Source of the DNA: Jaapia argillacea MUCL 33604 | Lineage: Eukaryota > Basidiomycota > Agaricomycetes > Jaapiales > Jaapiaceae | Direction of reading: 5' to 3' | NCBI GenBank assembly: GCA_000697665.1 | Contig: KL197732.1 | Location: 342,445 to 406,444, forward strand | Length of the DNA stretch: 64,000 nt | Program-made: the position numbers and the translations under genes | Part shown: positions 21,507 through 32,361 of the stretch, in pieces | Layout of the letters: each line of letters begins with the position of its first letter | Position numbering within the stretch: the first letter of the stretch is position 1 | Notes under the pieces: model-generated | The model's database searches: none | What the model was told of the DNA's origin: nothing | Seen by the model: the letters and a program-made list of their open reading frames with translations, nothing else

Positions 21507-23666
21507 ATGGCTGCATGTGCGTACCTTTCTCACCTACTCACCCGATCCAACCAATTAACCAACTTGTGTTGAACAGTCTTCTCGAAGGACCGCCGTCCCA
21601 ACACCAAACCTCGTAAATCGAAAACCTCATCTTGGAAAGACATCTGTCCTCTCGTAGGGTCCAAACCCCTCCAAGTCCTTCCCCAACTATCAGAAGTTGA
21701 CGAACCCATCCCAACACCCCTACCCTCACCTTCCCCCTCGACCTCCTCATCCACTTTCCATTCCTCCCAAACATCCTGCTCATCCCTCGCGCCACCAGCG
21801 AGCCCTCTAGCGAAGAGACGATCACCGATTGACGTGAAGGATATCCGACTGGCGAAAGCCGGTGAGAAACGATCGAGTAAACCCAGACCTGTAGGGTGGA
21901 CTGGTGTAGAAGGTTTCTCACTCGACGACGCCTTCTTACTCGCATCCACCACACCTCCCAGGCCCGCACCAAGCCCACCAACCACCCCTTCCCCCGCTCG
22001 CACACACTCACGTTCAGCATCATACGACGCAGACACTTCCTCCACTTCCTCCTGCTCTCCCGACTCATTCAACATCTCTTTCACCAAAATGGGTCTTACA
22101 TTCGACTTCCCTACCCCACCTCGTACTTCCACTTCTACTACTTCATCTTGCTCGTCTGGGAGTGCGAGTAGCTGTGGGTTACCTATCACACCAGGATCAT
22201 CAGATGACGAATTCATGATTTCGACTCCTACTTCCACTTCATCACACGTTCCCAATCCACCCATGCCTAAATTCAACGTTAAACGAGCTTCAATCAAACC
22301 CCTCGTCATCTCAAACAAATCCATGCCCAACCTTTCTATCATCCCAACCGAAGACGAGGAACGAGACGAAGACGACTGTGTCATCATCACTACCGCATAC
22401 ACCAGCGATACCGAAGCAGATGACGAAGAGGCAGAAGAGAGCGACTCGGAATGGTACGCCAACGAGTTCGCTTCCATCTTATCCCTCTGCACTCCCCTCC
22501 CTCCAACCACGACACCATCACCCACTTCCCGACCAGACTCCCAATACCTCTTCACCGCCTCCAACAAACCATGTCGTCGTTCCTCAGTCGTCCTCCCCGA
22601 AACACCATCAACGGCGACTTTTCTCGCTATCGGACCCAGCGCCCAACTCGATCCAACATTCCCAGTTCGAGTAAAGAGGAAATGCGCTTTCCGAGTCCCT
22701 TCTCGTCCTCCTCCTCCCGTACCTGCCAAAGACATCGTCGTTGAAGCACCTGCCAAGAGTCCTTTGATGATCTCCATCCCTGAACGTGTTCGACCGCCTC
22801 CCAGGATGTCGGTTCCAGCTGATATCACTAATGACCTCTACGAATTCCTCAGCCCTGAAGTCGACAATGGCGATTCAGACCGTCATCTCTCGACACTCGT
22901 TTTCGATAGGCCGTCAACACCTGTTAGCGAGGGTAGCGTTTACTCCCATCCTTCAGTACGAGACCGCGTTCTCGTTAGCCCCACGTCATCCGACACCTTT
23001 TCGGAGTTTGCTTATTATTATTCGAGCGCGGCTGGTGTGGTTGACTCTCCTCACCCTTCGTTGAACGCCCTTGGGATGATGTCCCCCGTCGATCTCGGGT
23101 TAACGTTCTGCACTCAAGACCGAGAAGATGGAGCTCCCATACCTGAGACGCCCATCGGGTGCATGTATTCACCCATCCTCGCCAGGAAGAGTTCAGCTGG
23201 GTCGTTAACGAGGAAAACGTCTGCTGGATCTTTGAGGAGATCTTCGGTCGTTGGTGCGTGGACACAGTGTAGTGGGGAACCGACGAGGGCTTTGAGGAGT
23301 CGGTGGTCGACTAGTACGCTTGGGAGTATCGCGGAGAGACAGAGGGAACCTATGAGTGCCAGTTCCAGGATATTGAGGTTCCAATTCGGTGCCGCTTCGA
23401 GGTCGAGGAAGTCCAAGGATCTCAATACTCCAACATCACCACAACAACATACGAAGAAGAATTCGATTTCTTTCGCGCATCTTCGATCGACTTCGACTTC
23501 TACACCTTCGTCGAGCCTGACGAAGAGAGTGTTGGCGACGAGGGGATCGGTGGATTCGTTTGGAGCTGGGAAGAGTGATAGTGGGGAGAGCTCTAGTGGG
23601 GAGAGTTCGAAGAGTGAGGGGTTGAGGAGGAAGCCTATCCCTGTGGAGATGTTTTTGAGGGCTTGA
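21507..23666 (+). CDS. Serine/proline-rich hypothetical protein
   Basis: Exon 1 is only 10 bases (21507-21516, ATGGCTGCAT). A 60-bp intron (21517-21576) joins it in frame to a single long exon ending TGA at 23664-23666, giving 699 residues that start MAAFFSKDRRPNTKPRKS. This start adds about 90 residues upstream of the first internal ATG (21834) and opens with a basic segment followed by TSSWKDICPLVGSK. The rest is low-complexity Ser/Thr/Pro with acidic patches (EDEERDEDDCVIITTAY, EADDEEAEESDSEWYANEF). The Arg/Ser/Thr-rich blocks (ARKSSAGSLTRKTSAGSLRR, SRWSTSTLGSIAERQ) look like basic-directed kinase sites, and the end is LRRKPIPVEMFLRA. No enzyme domain, signal peptide or membrane segment is seen. 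Likely an intrinsically disordered cytoplasmic or signalling-linked protein; function unknown. A T-rich stretch follows the stop. Confidence 0.8.
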
Positions 23667-24164
23667 TGCTTTCTCTCGCTCCTCGGTTTTTTTTTTCACT
23701 TTGATTTTCTGGTTCTTGGTTTTTTGATTGAATAATTGTATCGCTAACATCACACGACACTCTTTCTTCCATCTCGTCTCATCACTCTCATGACGTTCTC
23801 GTCTCATTTTTGTTCATCTATTCGAACTGCATACACACTCACTAATCCCCTTCTTTGTTCATTCACATTATAATCCCTTCGTCTTTCGTCTTTCTCTTGT
23901 TTTCATCTTGTAGCAACCGACCACCACCTCTTTTGCTTGCGCTTGCGCACAGACTCCTTACACGCATACACTCACTCACTTATACGCAGTATTCTTATTA
24001 TTGCATGTCGATACCGATCCACCCCTTGTAGCCTAGTACCATAACGAAAGAAATGTTTTGAATGATATATTGGTTCTCATTATCCTCCCCAGTGTGATCG
24101 CTACATTGAAGACATGAACAATCCCAAATCCCTTACATGTTCTGGCGAATCGTACAATATCTGA

Positions 24165-27100
24165 TCAAGCCTCAGGCTCCGGTGGCAAAGTAATCACAAC
24201 CTCCGCACACGACCCAACAGCCCTCTTCCACAATTCGCTCCCCTCACTCAACGTCCTCCTATCACCAACAATGATCAACCCCAACCTCGCTCTCGTCCAA
24301 GCAACGTTCAACCTCCTCTCATCCTCCACAAACCCAATATCATTCGAAACGTTGCAACGGACGGTAGTGAAGATGATAATGTCGGATTCTCTCCCTTGGA
24401 AAGAGTCGATGGTGTGCGCTGTCACACCCGCTGAGGAGGGGATCGTGGACTGGAGCTGTTTGACTTGTTTTGAATAGGGGGAGAGCACAGCTATTGATAG
24501 TTTGGGCGATGGTGGGTTGGCATCTACTTCGGCAGGGGTAACACTTCCTGCACCGGGTAAAGGGGTTTGGAGCAAGCTGATGATATAGTTGACTACTGCG
24601 ACTTGACCGTCATTGCTCTTCGACATCCCGCCCATGTCTTCCTCCGTCGCACAAGGAACGAACACTGTTGGAATAATCGTTCGGCCCGCTTTTGGCCAAG
24701 GGAAAGTGCTCGTTCCTAGGACGCGCAGAACCGATTCGCTGTCTTGGATGTGACTCTTTAGTCGACCTTCGTAGAATTCGCGAGAGGGGAAGGCTGCCAA
24801 TTCTTTCGGGAAACGATATTGAACCTAGCAACAGGGTGGATATCATAAAATGCTATAAATTATTGAAGCCTTACATCCAGCATCGTGTGCTTCACACCTG
24901 CCAACTGCCCCGCAACAGGCCAAAGACGCTCGAGAAGCGAAACATCGTAATTGAGAAGTTTAGCCATCGGCTTCACAGTGGGCCTGAGCTGGACGCTGGA
25001 GCCAGAGTCGATTAGTCTTGAAACGATATCCGCGATAACGAACGGAAACTTACTGATCGCCGACAAGAATAGCCCGATGGCATCCCTTGGCCAGAGGAAT
25101 TAGAGCGCATGGCTCTGAAATCTGCGACGCTTCGTCGATGAGCACGATCTCAAACTCCAATTTCCTGAGAATTCCTAGCCCAGCACCCGCGCAAGTGGTG
25201 AAGACAATCGAGGCCTCTTTGACTCTTTTCTCCGCCTGGCTTAGAAGCCGGTTATTCTGGTGAATGTCGCCTCCAACTTTGGCATCCACGGTATAACTCC
25301 GAAGCGCTTTGTTGACCTTGAAGCTATCCGTCGCTACTCGCAATATCTTGTCATCTGGAAGTAGATTGTCTTTCTTATTTTGCACAAGGAATCGTTCAAG
25401 CACATTATCCACCGCTGAGGGATGAGTGATTGGTGAGTGACGTTAGACGGCTTGACGAAGGAGGGCTCACCATTATGAGTAGACGCAGTCATCAATATCT
25501 TGCAATCATTCAATGCATCGTTCTTGAGCAAGCGTCGAAGTATTTGTACGACGACCGTCGTCTTCCCGGTTCCTGTCAAAGAGCCCCGAAAGAATGGATC
25601 GGAGGAGCAAACACAACCAGTAGATCAAACGACGTACCTGGTGGTCCCCAGATCAGGGATAACTGGGCATCTGAGGAACGGACCGCCTCCTCTTGACTAG
25701 GATTCAAACCTTCGATGTGCACATCTCCAGCATTCGTCTGAGAAGCAACACTGGTATCATCCCCACTTATTGTCTGTCCGGTGATTTGGCGATGGAAGCG
25801 ACAAGCCTCCGAACCTTTGACGCTGATGGCTTGTACCGCCTGCACCATTGCCTCTGCAGTGGCTGTAGAAAGGCGTTTCAGAATTATGGGGAAAACATTC
25901 ATGGTCGTCAACACATACCGACGCTACCAGCATTAAAAAGCTTCCATTCAATCTCACCCATTTCCGGAGGCGGTGGAGACAACAGTTGTATCTTCAGTTC
26001 ACCCTTGGTCTCCTGGCGGACTATGCCATCAAGAACGTACGTGCCGAACACGCCTTTCGATGCTTCGGAAACAGACTGGAGGCGAACATGCGAGTTCACC
26101 CGTGCGGAGGATGGGAGATCGATGCGAACATGTGCCTTGACTGCCAGTGGCTCCTCGGAGCTCTCACAGAAAAGACGGGCGGGAACCGCTTTCTGTCGCT
26201 GTTTGCTGCGAGGTTTCCCATTGGCATCACAGGGGCATTCATCGGCGGCTTCCTCTGCTCGATCGAAGGCAATGGCGAGAGCATGATTGTGAGCATACGA
26301 CAAGGCCTTGGTCACAGGTTCACCTCGTGCTCGACAATCATTCAGGACCATCAATACCTCTTGAACGGTCAAGGTCCGAAATTTATGGAATGTCGCAGCC
26401 TCCTCTTCGGTCAAGGTACTGGACCTCTGTTGAAACCGGTCTTCCTGCACGATGGAGGGCCCCTGTACGAGTTGGGAGGTACGAATACAAAGAGCCGCTC
26501 GCATGAGTAACTCGAGGTAGGCGGCCAGCGGGAGGTCAGCGATGGAACTCCCTATTTTCTCCAGAGCTACCAGGCATGCGATTCCCACCGTATTGGCGGA
26601 CTGAATGATACTTCCTACTATCTCCGCTGTGAGATTGGATATGGATCTGTGAAGATATGACGATTCGTCTGGAGGGAAGGCCTTCAAAAGAACAAAAACA
26701 AGCGGATGACACCGGTTGATCCATGTTGATATCAGTTTTGTATCAAGAGGGAGTCGTTGACAGAGGACATTGAATGTGGTGTAGAGAACATCTTCTGCGT
26801 GGTAGTTGAAGCAAAATGTCATCAATTGATGCAAGTCCTGGGCGGTTCGGGTAGAGAGATGTCGGGATATGTGTGCCACTGGTTGTTCAAATACTGGCTT
26901 CATCCACGCAAGCTGAGCCTCCCAATCGACATCTTTGAGGGTATTTGGAGTGTATGTCGTTGACTCAAATTTTGACCGGCGGATGAATTCCTCGGTGGCC
27001 ACACTAATATGAGTCAGCTAGAACACGCCTCCCACTAATAAATAACTACTCACTGATCAAACCTCAGGTCAAACATCTGGTGAGCAACCCGATCACGGTT

Positions 27101-30100
27101 GGAGACAACATGCGCTTCAATGGCGATGACGGGGTTACGATTCATCCGACCCATTTGCTACGGTAGCTGTGAATCCATCCGCGGAGAAAATGTATAGAAA
27201 TGCTTACCCGTTGAACGATTGCAGATATTTTCTGTAGGGCGATACTAGTGATGATTTCGGCGTCTGATTTTGGTCCCGGTCTCGTAACGAAGATGAACGT
27301 ATTTCCTCGTTGCTTGTCATAAAGTTGTAGACTGCCGTCGCCACAGTAGAGTCTGTACCCCTTCGTTCCACACCAGAATGTTGCCATCGGAGGCGAGGCA
27401 TGCGGCAGGAAGGAGCAAACCGCGACGTTATCATTTACCTCGGGATCCTCATCCCAAGGAAAACGCCCTCGGATGAAGATACCGACGGCAAATCGGTCGT
27501 CAGTCTGGGCATGATGAGTTAGGCTCCGACCGGTTCCAAACGAGAGCCACCAACCTTCAAAATCAAAAGTTTCCTCTCAAACTCCTCGGAAGCAATTTGA
27601 AGATAATCGAAAAAGGACGTAAGGCCGTGGACCTTGGAAGAATACAATCGCTGGAGTCTCAATGGGCCTCCAAGCTTTCTGGCTTCTAAATCCTCTCGAG
27701 TCAGGATATCTGATCGAAGCAGGGAATTCCAGATGTACGCGTCTTCTTGAGGGGTGAGACCGAGAGTAGCGCTGATTGTATACTTCTCTTGGGTCGTCAA
27801 GGCTCCGAAATTGATGTGGGGGAGGTAGCGACGGAAGTCCTTGAAATCATATTTGCGAGCAACACTGTACGCGGCATTGAATAGTTCGTACTCGGAATGG
27901 GCATGCTGATTGCTCGCGAGGAGTTGCACAATCAATTCTCCAGCATCTTCGGAACTGAGGCCCGAGGGAATCGTGACGCCGGTATTGACTAGCCTTGATT
28001 GAGTAGCAACGTTCTCGAATTCAGAGGCTGCCTCGCCCAAGATGTCGATAATGAATTTCTCCTTCGATTGCGGGGGTGTTCGTAGTCGATCCGGTATTTT
28101 GATCGGTGCTCCGTCTACGGATTGGGAATGTAGAGCGTTGAGTTCCTGGCATTCAGTGCATAATGCACCTTTGGGCGAGCTGCGCGCCCACAGGCCATGA
28201 AGCCTAGAGACGCTAGCCACTCCAGAGCTGTCATCGACGAGGTGAGTGTCAGAACAACTTATAAGGCTAGACTCACTTATTGTAGGCAGCGAAGTGGTTT
28301 GCCAAGTCCATACGTGAGATGCTTGTACTAGTAAACTCCCGTCCGGGAGGGTAATCGTAGGACTGACAGTGTCAACTGCCCATCAATATTTGAGTGACGG
28401 AGCTCAATAATTGGGACACACCTGTGAAAGTGTTTTCGGGACCAAGTCTGGATCCCAACAAACAAAAAACTTGTCACCTGATTGTCCACGAGCATGAGCC
28501 AAGCGTAGGCCGTATGCTCTCGGATTAGCTTACCATCAAGGTCACCTGGAAACAAGATCGTAAACAGTCTGAGGCGCTGGATTGGGATATTGCCTAACCT
28601 CCACTAGTCATTGCCGGAGCAGGCTTGTGACCTGAACGAGCCACGGAAGAGAATACAACACAATCAACGAGATGGGCCAGTTTCGGGTGAGTGACAGCTC
28701 GGAGCTTCAAGCAATCCCCTACCAAAAGGATAAGCGTCAGAACCGAAAAGTTCGTAGATCATACCTGGATGGAGACACGGATTTCTCACAACTAGAACAT
28801 CTGTGTTCGTAAGCGTAGTAGCTCCCTGGCGCGATTGAGTGATCCGAACATGGACTTCGCCCTCTTTCAGAACTCGGTATGGATCACAGACCCCGAAGAG
28901 GAGGCGAGACTTGTGTACCATCATACGAGCCCTGATTTTGTCCTTTTTACGAAAGCTTGAGACCTCTTTATCCTATAATGAACGAATCTGCTTTGATACG
29001 TCTGGATGTTGGAGGCCATCGAGGAGAACACGCTCCGCAAGAGAATATTGCTCCAGACAGGAGAGGAAATCAACTGCGAATCTCAAGTCTTCTGACGCCC
29101 GTCGGATCCATTCAAAATAGTCTGCTTGCTTCTTCAACAAGGCTTCGTTGGTGATGCCGAGGGAGGATAATAGAACGATGATGTCGTTGTTGAGTCGGCC
29201 GAATGAATACGGATGGGAATGCTCCACGACGGAGAATGTGGTATCTGAGGTTGCGGTGAACTTCTTCATGCTACCTCGGAAGTGAGCAAGGCATTGCTTC
29301 TCCTGATCCATTTCGGGGTACAGCATGAGGACACCCTTGTATCCTCGATACCTGTGATGCATTTTTGAACATTGGTTGTGTGAACATTGGTTAGGAATTG
29401 GCGAGCATCATCGGCCTACTACTCACCTGATCTGAATTACGCAAGGTGTATAACGGACACCCCGAAAGATGATCTTCTTCTTTTTACTCAACTGTATCAA
29501 CAATCGACGAGAAGCAAGGCCACACCCATCGGAAAAAACTTCATCGCCAACCTTGAGGTCAGGGATGTCTTTCGTCAAGCGAGGGTCAAGGTTATAATCG
29601 ATGTCCGCGGCGGAAAACAAGAGGCCAATCCTCTTCGCACCTGAAGGAAGAGCAGTTCAACGTGGGTTCTCTTCCAGGCCGGTATGGATGGAGACTCACG
29701 TTTTGCCACATTCATAATCTTAGCAAAGTCGCCCATCTGGTAGATCAACCCATCAAGCTCTTCGTCTGAATTGGCCTGTCGCATGAAGCAGCTTCGACCT
29801 CTCTATCGCAAACGCCAGTCATAAGTCAACCCCTCGAGGCACAACCGAGTACCAACTCACCAATTGACTATTGCTATGGTGGTAGAATCGATATTGAGTT
29901 CCATTCAAGAACAAACCCGCTTTCATCAACCTCTTGATATAGTCGGCGCTAATCCGTGGACTAACATCCGGAAATCGAAAATCGGCGAAGGAGGTGAGAA
30001 TGAACTTGGATGGGTCATCGTTATGCAAGATACGATTGACAGGGAGTTGGATGTCCGTTTGGAGAGTGATCTTCTCAGAGGTGAACTTGACCATTTTCCC

Positions 30101-30202
30101 AAAGTTGGGACGCTTAGAACGGGCGACGGCATCTTGAGGAACTCTGAAGACCCAAGCGTCATCCGTCTGTGAAGGATTTTCACGAAGTATGAATGTCTTC
30201 AT
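24165..30202 (-). CDS. RNAi-type RNA-dependent RNA polymerase fused to a Upf1-like SF1 helicase (one in-frame TAG)
   Basis: Sixteen short GT...AG introns join exons into one frame of roughly 1,650-1,700 codons. Residues 1 to about 640 are a cellular RdRP (QDE-1/SAD-1/Rdp1 family): FILRENPSQTDDAWVFRVP, VFSDGCGLASRRL, IIFRGVRYTPCV, FRGSMKKFTATSDTTFSVV, SRLLFGVCDPYRVLKEGEV, DVLVVRNPCLHPGD, and the catalytic GGDLDGDKFFVCWDPD spanning two introns. The usual RdRP tail follows (HFAAYNNSG, RFAVGIFIRGRFPW, HVVSNRDRVAHQMFDL). The frame then continues through a helical linker into an SF1 helicase: NPSQEEAV, GPPGTGKTTVV, IDEASQISEPCAL, GDQ-VQLRP, QYRFP, DSFQGRESDIIIFTTVRCN and LNVAWTRARLGLIIVGD. One TAG (28973-28975) interrupts the RdRP between IRSL and DKEVSSF, where the family I recall has glutamine. 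Start is the ATG at 30202; an upstream exon is possible because the N-terminus is short. Expected role: double-stranded RNA synthesis in RNA silencing. Confidence 0.85.
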
Positions 30203-30445
30203 AGGCAAACGGACGAGCTATGAAGAAGGTAATGGTCAATAGTGAGATTCCGCACTCGATAAGGAGAAGAGTTTCAATTGATATGGGCGGTGTAGAGATC
30301 GGTCACATTGACCTGCAATCGCAGCGAGGCGTGCTTCTGAGATTCTGTGGCTGCAAGAGAGTTCGTGAGCGCCTAATAACGGTATGCTTATCCACGGTCC
30401 AGACTCAACTACGCACCTAAGCAGGGGAGGTCCTAACAGTCATCC
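30203..30445. promoter_or_regulatory. Divergent intergenic region between RdRP-helicase and AAA genes
   Basis: Only about 240 bp separate the proposed start codons of the two divergent genes, so they presumably share this promoter region. No clear TATA box is seen. A minus-strand intron-like piece (30209-30311, GTCAATG...TTCATAG) could instead belong to a 5' exon of the RdRP gene. Confidence 0.35.
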
Positions 30446-31075
30446 ATGTGTTTTCACCGCCAAAAAACCGGTCCCAAAGTCGCAGTGCGCGCCCTCTACG
30501 TCGTGGGACCCTCATCCACTGGGAAAACCACCTTGTGCAATGCAATCGTCGAAAATTTGGGGATCCCGAAGGAGGCATACATCACGGAAGTCGCTCGGAC
30601 CGTCATGCGAACGACAGGGTTTTCCAGGGAAGATGTAGGAAAGTTGGAGATGCAAAGTGCCATCTTGGAGGCGCAACTTGAGCGGGAAGAGGAGGCGAGA
30701 GAGGCAGCAAGGGCGGCGCCCGGGTCCCACACCATTCTCAGTGACCGGTCTGCGATAGACCCTATCGTCTACGCCATACTCACTGCATCGAATGAAAACG
30801 AGGCAAACCACAGGCGGAGGACGCTCACCGAGAAGGATGGTTTTCGACGAGCCCTTCCGAGATATCAGCATGCAGAATTCATCCTCCTCGAACCAGTTCC
30901 CGAGTGGCTGGTGGATGACGGTGTCAGGTCGCTGGATAATCACGTCGAGTGCTCCAGAGTTTTCAAGGAAGTACTTGAAGAACTTGGGATTGCATATACC
31001 GTGATCAATGCAGAGACGAAAGATCTAGCAGAGCGAGTTGAAGTAGCTCTGAATTTGCTGACTCCCCATTCATAG
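30446..31075 (+). CDS. AAA-type P-loop NTPase (NadR/TTD14-like fold)
   Basis: A single-exon frame of 209 residues. The P-loop is ALYVVGPSSTGKTTLCNAI (about residues 17-35). Next come ITEVARTVMRTTGFSRED, typical of the AAA_28 group that includes the NadR kinase domain and animal TTD14, and a helical EEEAREAARAA stretch. ILSDRSAIDPIVYAILT is the Walker B-like segment (DRS). The C-terminal sensor-like part contains FILLEPVPEWLVDDGVRSL and ELGIAYTVINAETKDLAERV. Length is normal for a one-domain member. The function of fungal members is unknown; nucleoside or NAD-related phosphorylation is an analogy only. The start at 30446 is the first ATG in frame and leaves a 16-residue basic lead. Confidence 0.8.
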   Translation: MCFHRQKTGPKVAVRALYVVGPSSTGKTTLCNAIVENLGIPKEAYITEVARTVMRTTGFSREDVGKLEMQSAILEAQLEREEEAREAARAAPGSHTILSDRSAIDPIVYAILTASNENEANHRRRTLTEKDGFRRALPRYQHAEFILLEPVPEWLVDDGVRSLDNHVECSRVFKEVLEELGIAYTVINAETKDLAERVEVALNLLTPHS

Positions 31076-31429
31076 TCTCCAAGGTCAGTCCCAACACTGC
31101 GTACATCTGATTCGTTTGAAATCTAATGTCACTGAATCTACGGACATCTTAGACCACAAACGCATCTCCATTGATGGACGGAGATCAAGAGGGGCTTCGA
31201 GTCGAAAAGCCTCCCCTTCGTCTCCCTCCACCAATCCGCCCTAGCTACATCCCATCCATCCAATCAATTCATAGCCAGTTGGGCTGCAGATACAATGGAA
31301 CTGGCGTCAGTTTGATTGATAGAGGAAAGCAATGGCCGAACTCAACCAGCAATCCATCCCGTGAACACGCGAACAAATTGAATCGCACGAGACCAGTACC
31401 CCTCCACACCATTCAACTTGTCCCGGATG
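31076..31429. other. Intergenic, no gene supported
   Basis: Between the AAA gene stop and the duplicated TDG 5' region. A 123-codon + frame from 31171 has no recognisable motif and runs into the duplicated sequence, so I do not call it. Confidence 0.5.
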
Positions 31430-31940
31430 ATCTGAGCCCCAGTTTCGTGGCAAGGCTGCAGTTCAACTTCGGTGGGCAACAGAGACAAACGCGGCAAGGG
31501 CAGACGTTGTACGAGGCAGACAAAGTTGTGGTTGAAGCATGAGTGTTTCAAGCAAGGAGGGTCCAATCGCACCGTTGCCGGGCCGTCGTTGAAACAGCGT
31601 TGAAACGCGGTTGAGCAACTTGAGTTACAACCATGACCTCCGAATAACCCTGAAGCATCTGAGACCCCCACTATTCTTCACTCATCCCTTCAATCCAAGC
31701 AGTTCCAATACCCCAAGTCCACTTCGGAGGTCGACTCCTCGAAAAACTTGAACAAAAACCAAAGCACTCGACACCTCGGCGGCTCGGAAAGCAAAGGCTT
31801 CTCCTCATAAGCGCAATACAAAGTCCCAGCGTCATGATGTTGATGTCGACGATATACTGCCTCGACGATCCAAGGATTGAAGCAAAGGTATGCACCACCA
31901 GAAACCTGAACTTTGTCCATCATGATGACCATCTCAAGAA
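31430..31940 (+). pseudogene. Duplicated promoter and first exon of the TDG glycosylase gene
   Basis: This stretch matches about 34950-35510, the promoter and first exon of the intact glycosylase gene. Shared landmarks are ACAACTTCGGTGGGC versus CACTTCGGCGGGC, TGGTTGAAGC-TGAGTGTTT, CGGGCCGTCG, ACGCGGTTGAGC, the start region CAACCATGACCTCCGA, and GGTATGCACCACCAGA. In this copy the frame is lost a few codons after the ATG (TAA follows CCTCCGAA), and the downstream catalytic exons are absent. It is a non-coding relic of a segmental duplication. The peptidase gene lies between the two copies. Confidence 0.75.
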
Positions 31941-32361
31941 AGGTCATTGTTGAATTCACTCGACATGATCATTGGATTGATGGACTCTCGAAGTGCAGCC
32001 CAAAACTGGGAGGAGGAGCTTTGTGTATACGAACTCCTTGCTGTGAGGAAGAGGACGATGCCTCAGACGAGGCTGCTGGTGCTGCATTAAATACATAGGG
32101 CTTTTTTTTCTCATGCACATGTATACTTGACGATCGAGAATTTAGAGAAATCTGCGGGTGCATTGTTTCGTGCGTCCCCGCCGCCTTCAATAATTACATC
32201 TGTTCAATGCTATAAGACGACCAGCCGATTCCGGAGAGACGGAGATCATCAAGTGAGGTCAATGCAAGAGAAGACTCCAACGCCACGCCAAACCGGAAGC
32301 AACGATCAGGTCCTTCGATGAGGAATGGAATTTATTCACAAATCGAATATCCTAGAGATAA

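Noticed and set aside
21530-22828. 432-codon open frame on the minus strand
   Set aside because: It is the antisense shadow of the serine-rich gene (21507-23666), whose two-exon structure and codon pattern are convincing on the + strand.
32096-32116. T-rich tract on + strand near 32103 as a terminator
   Set aside because: A short homopolymer only; no bacterial-type terminator is expected in this genome.
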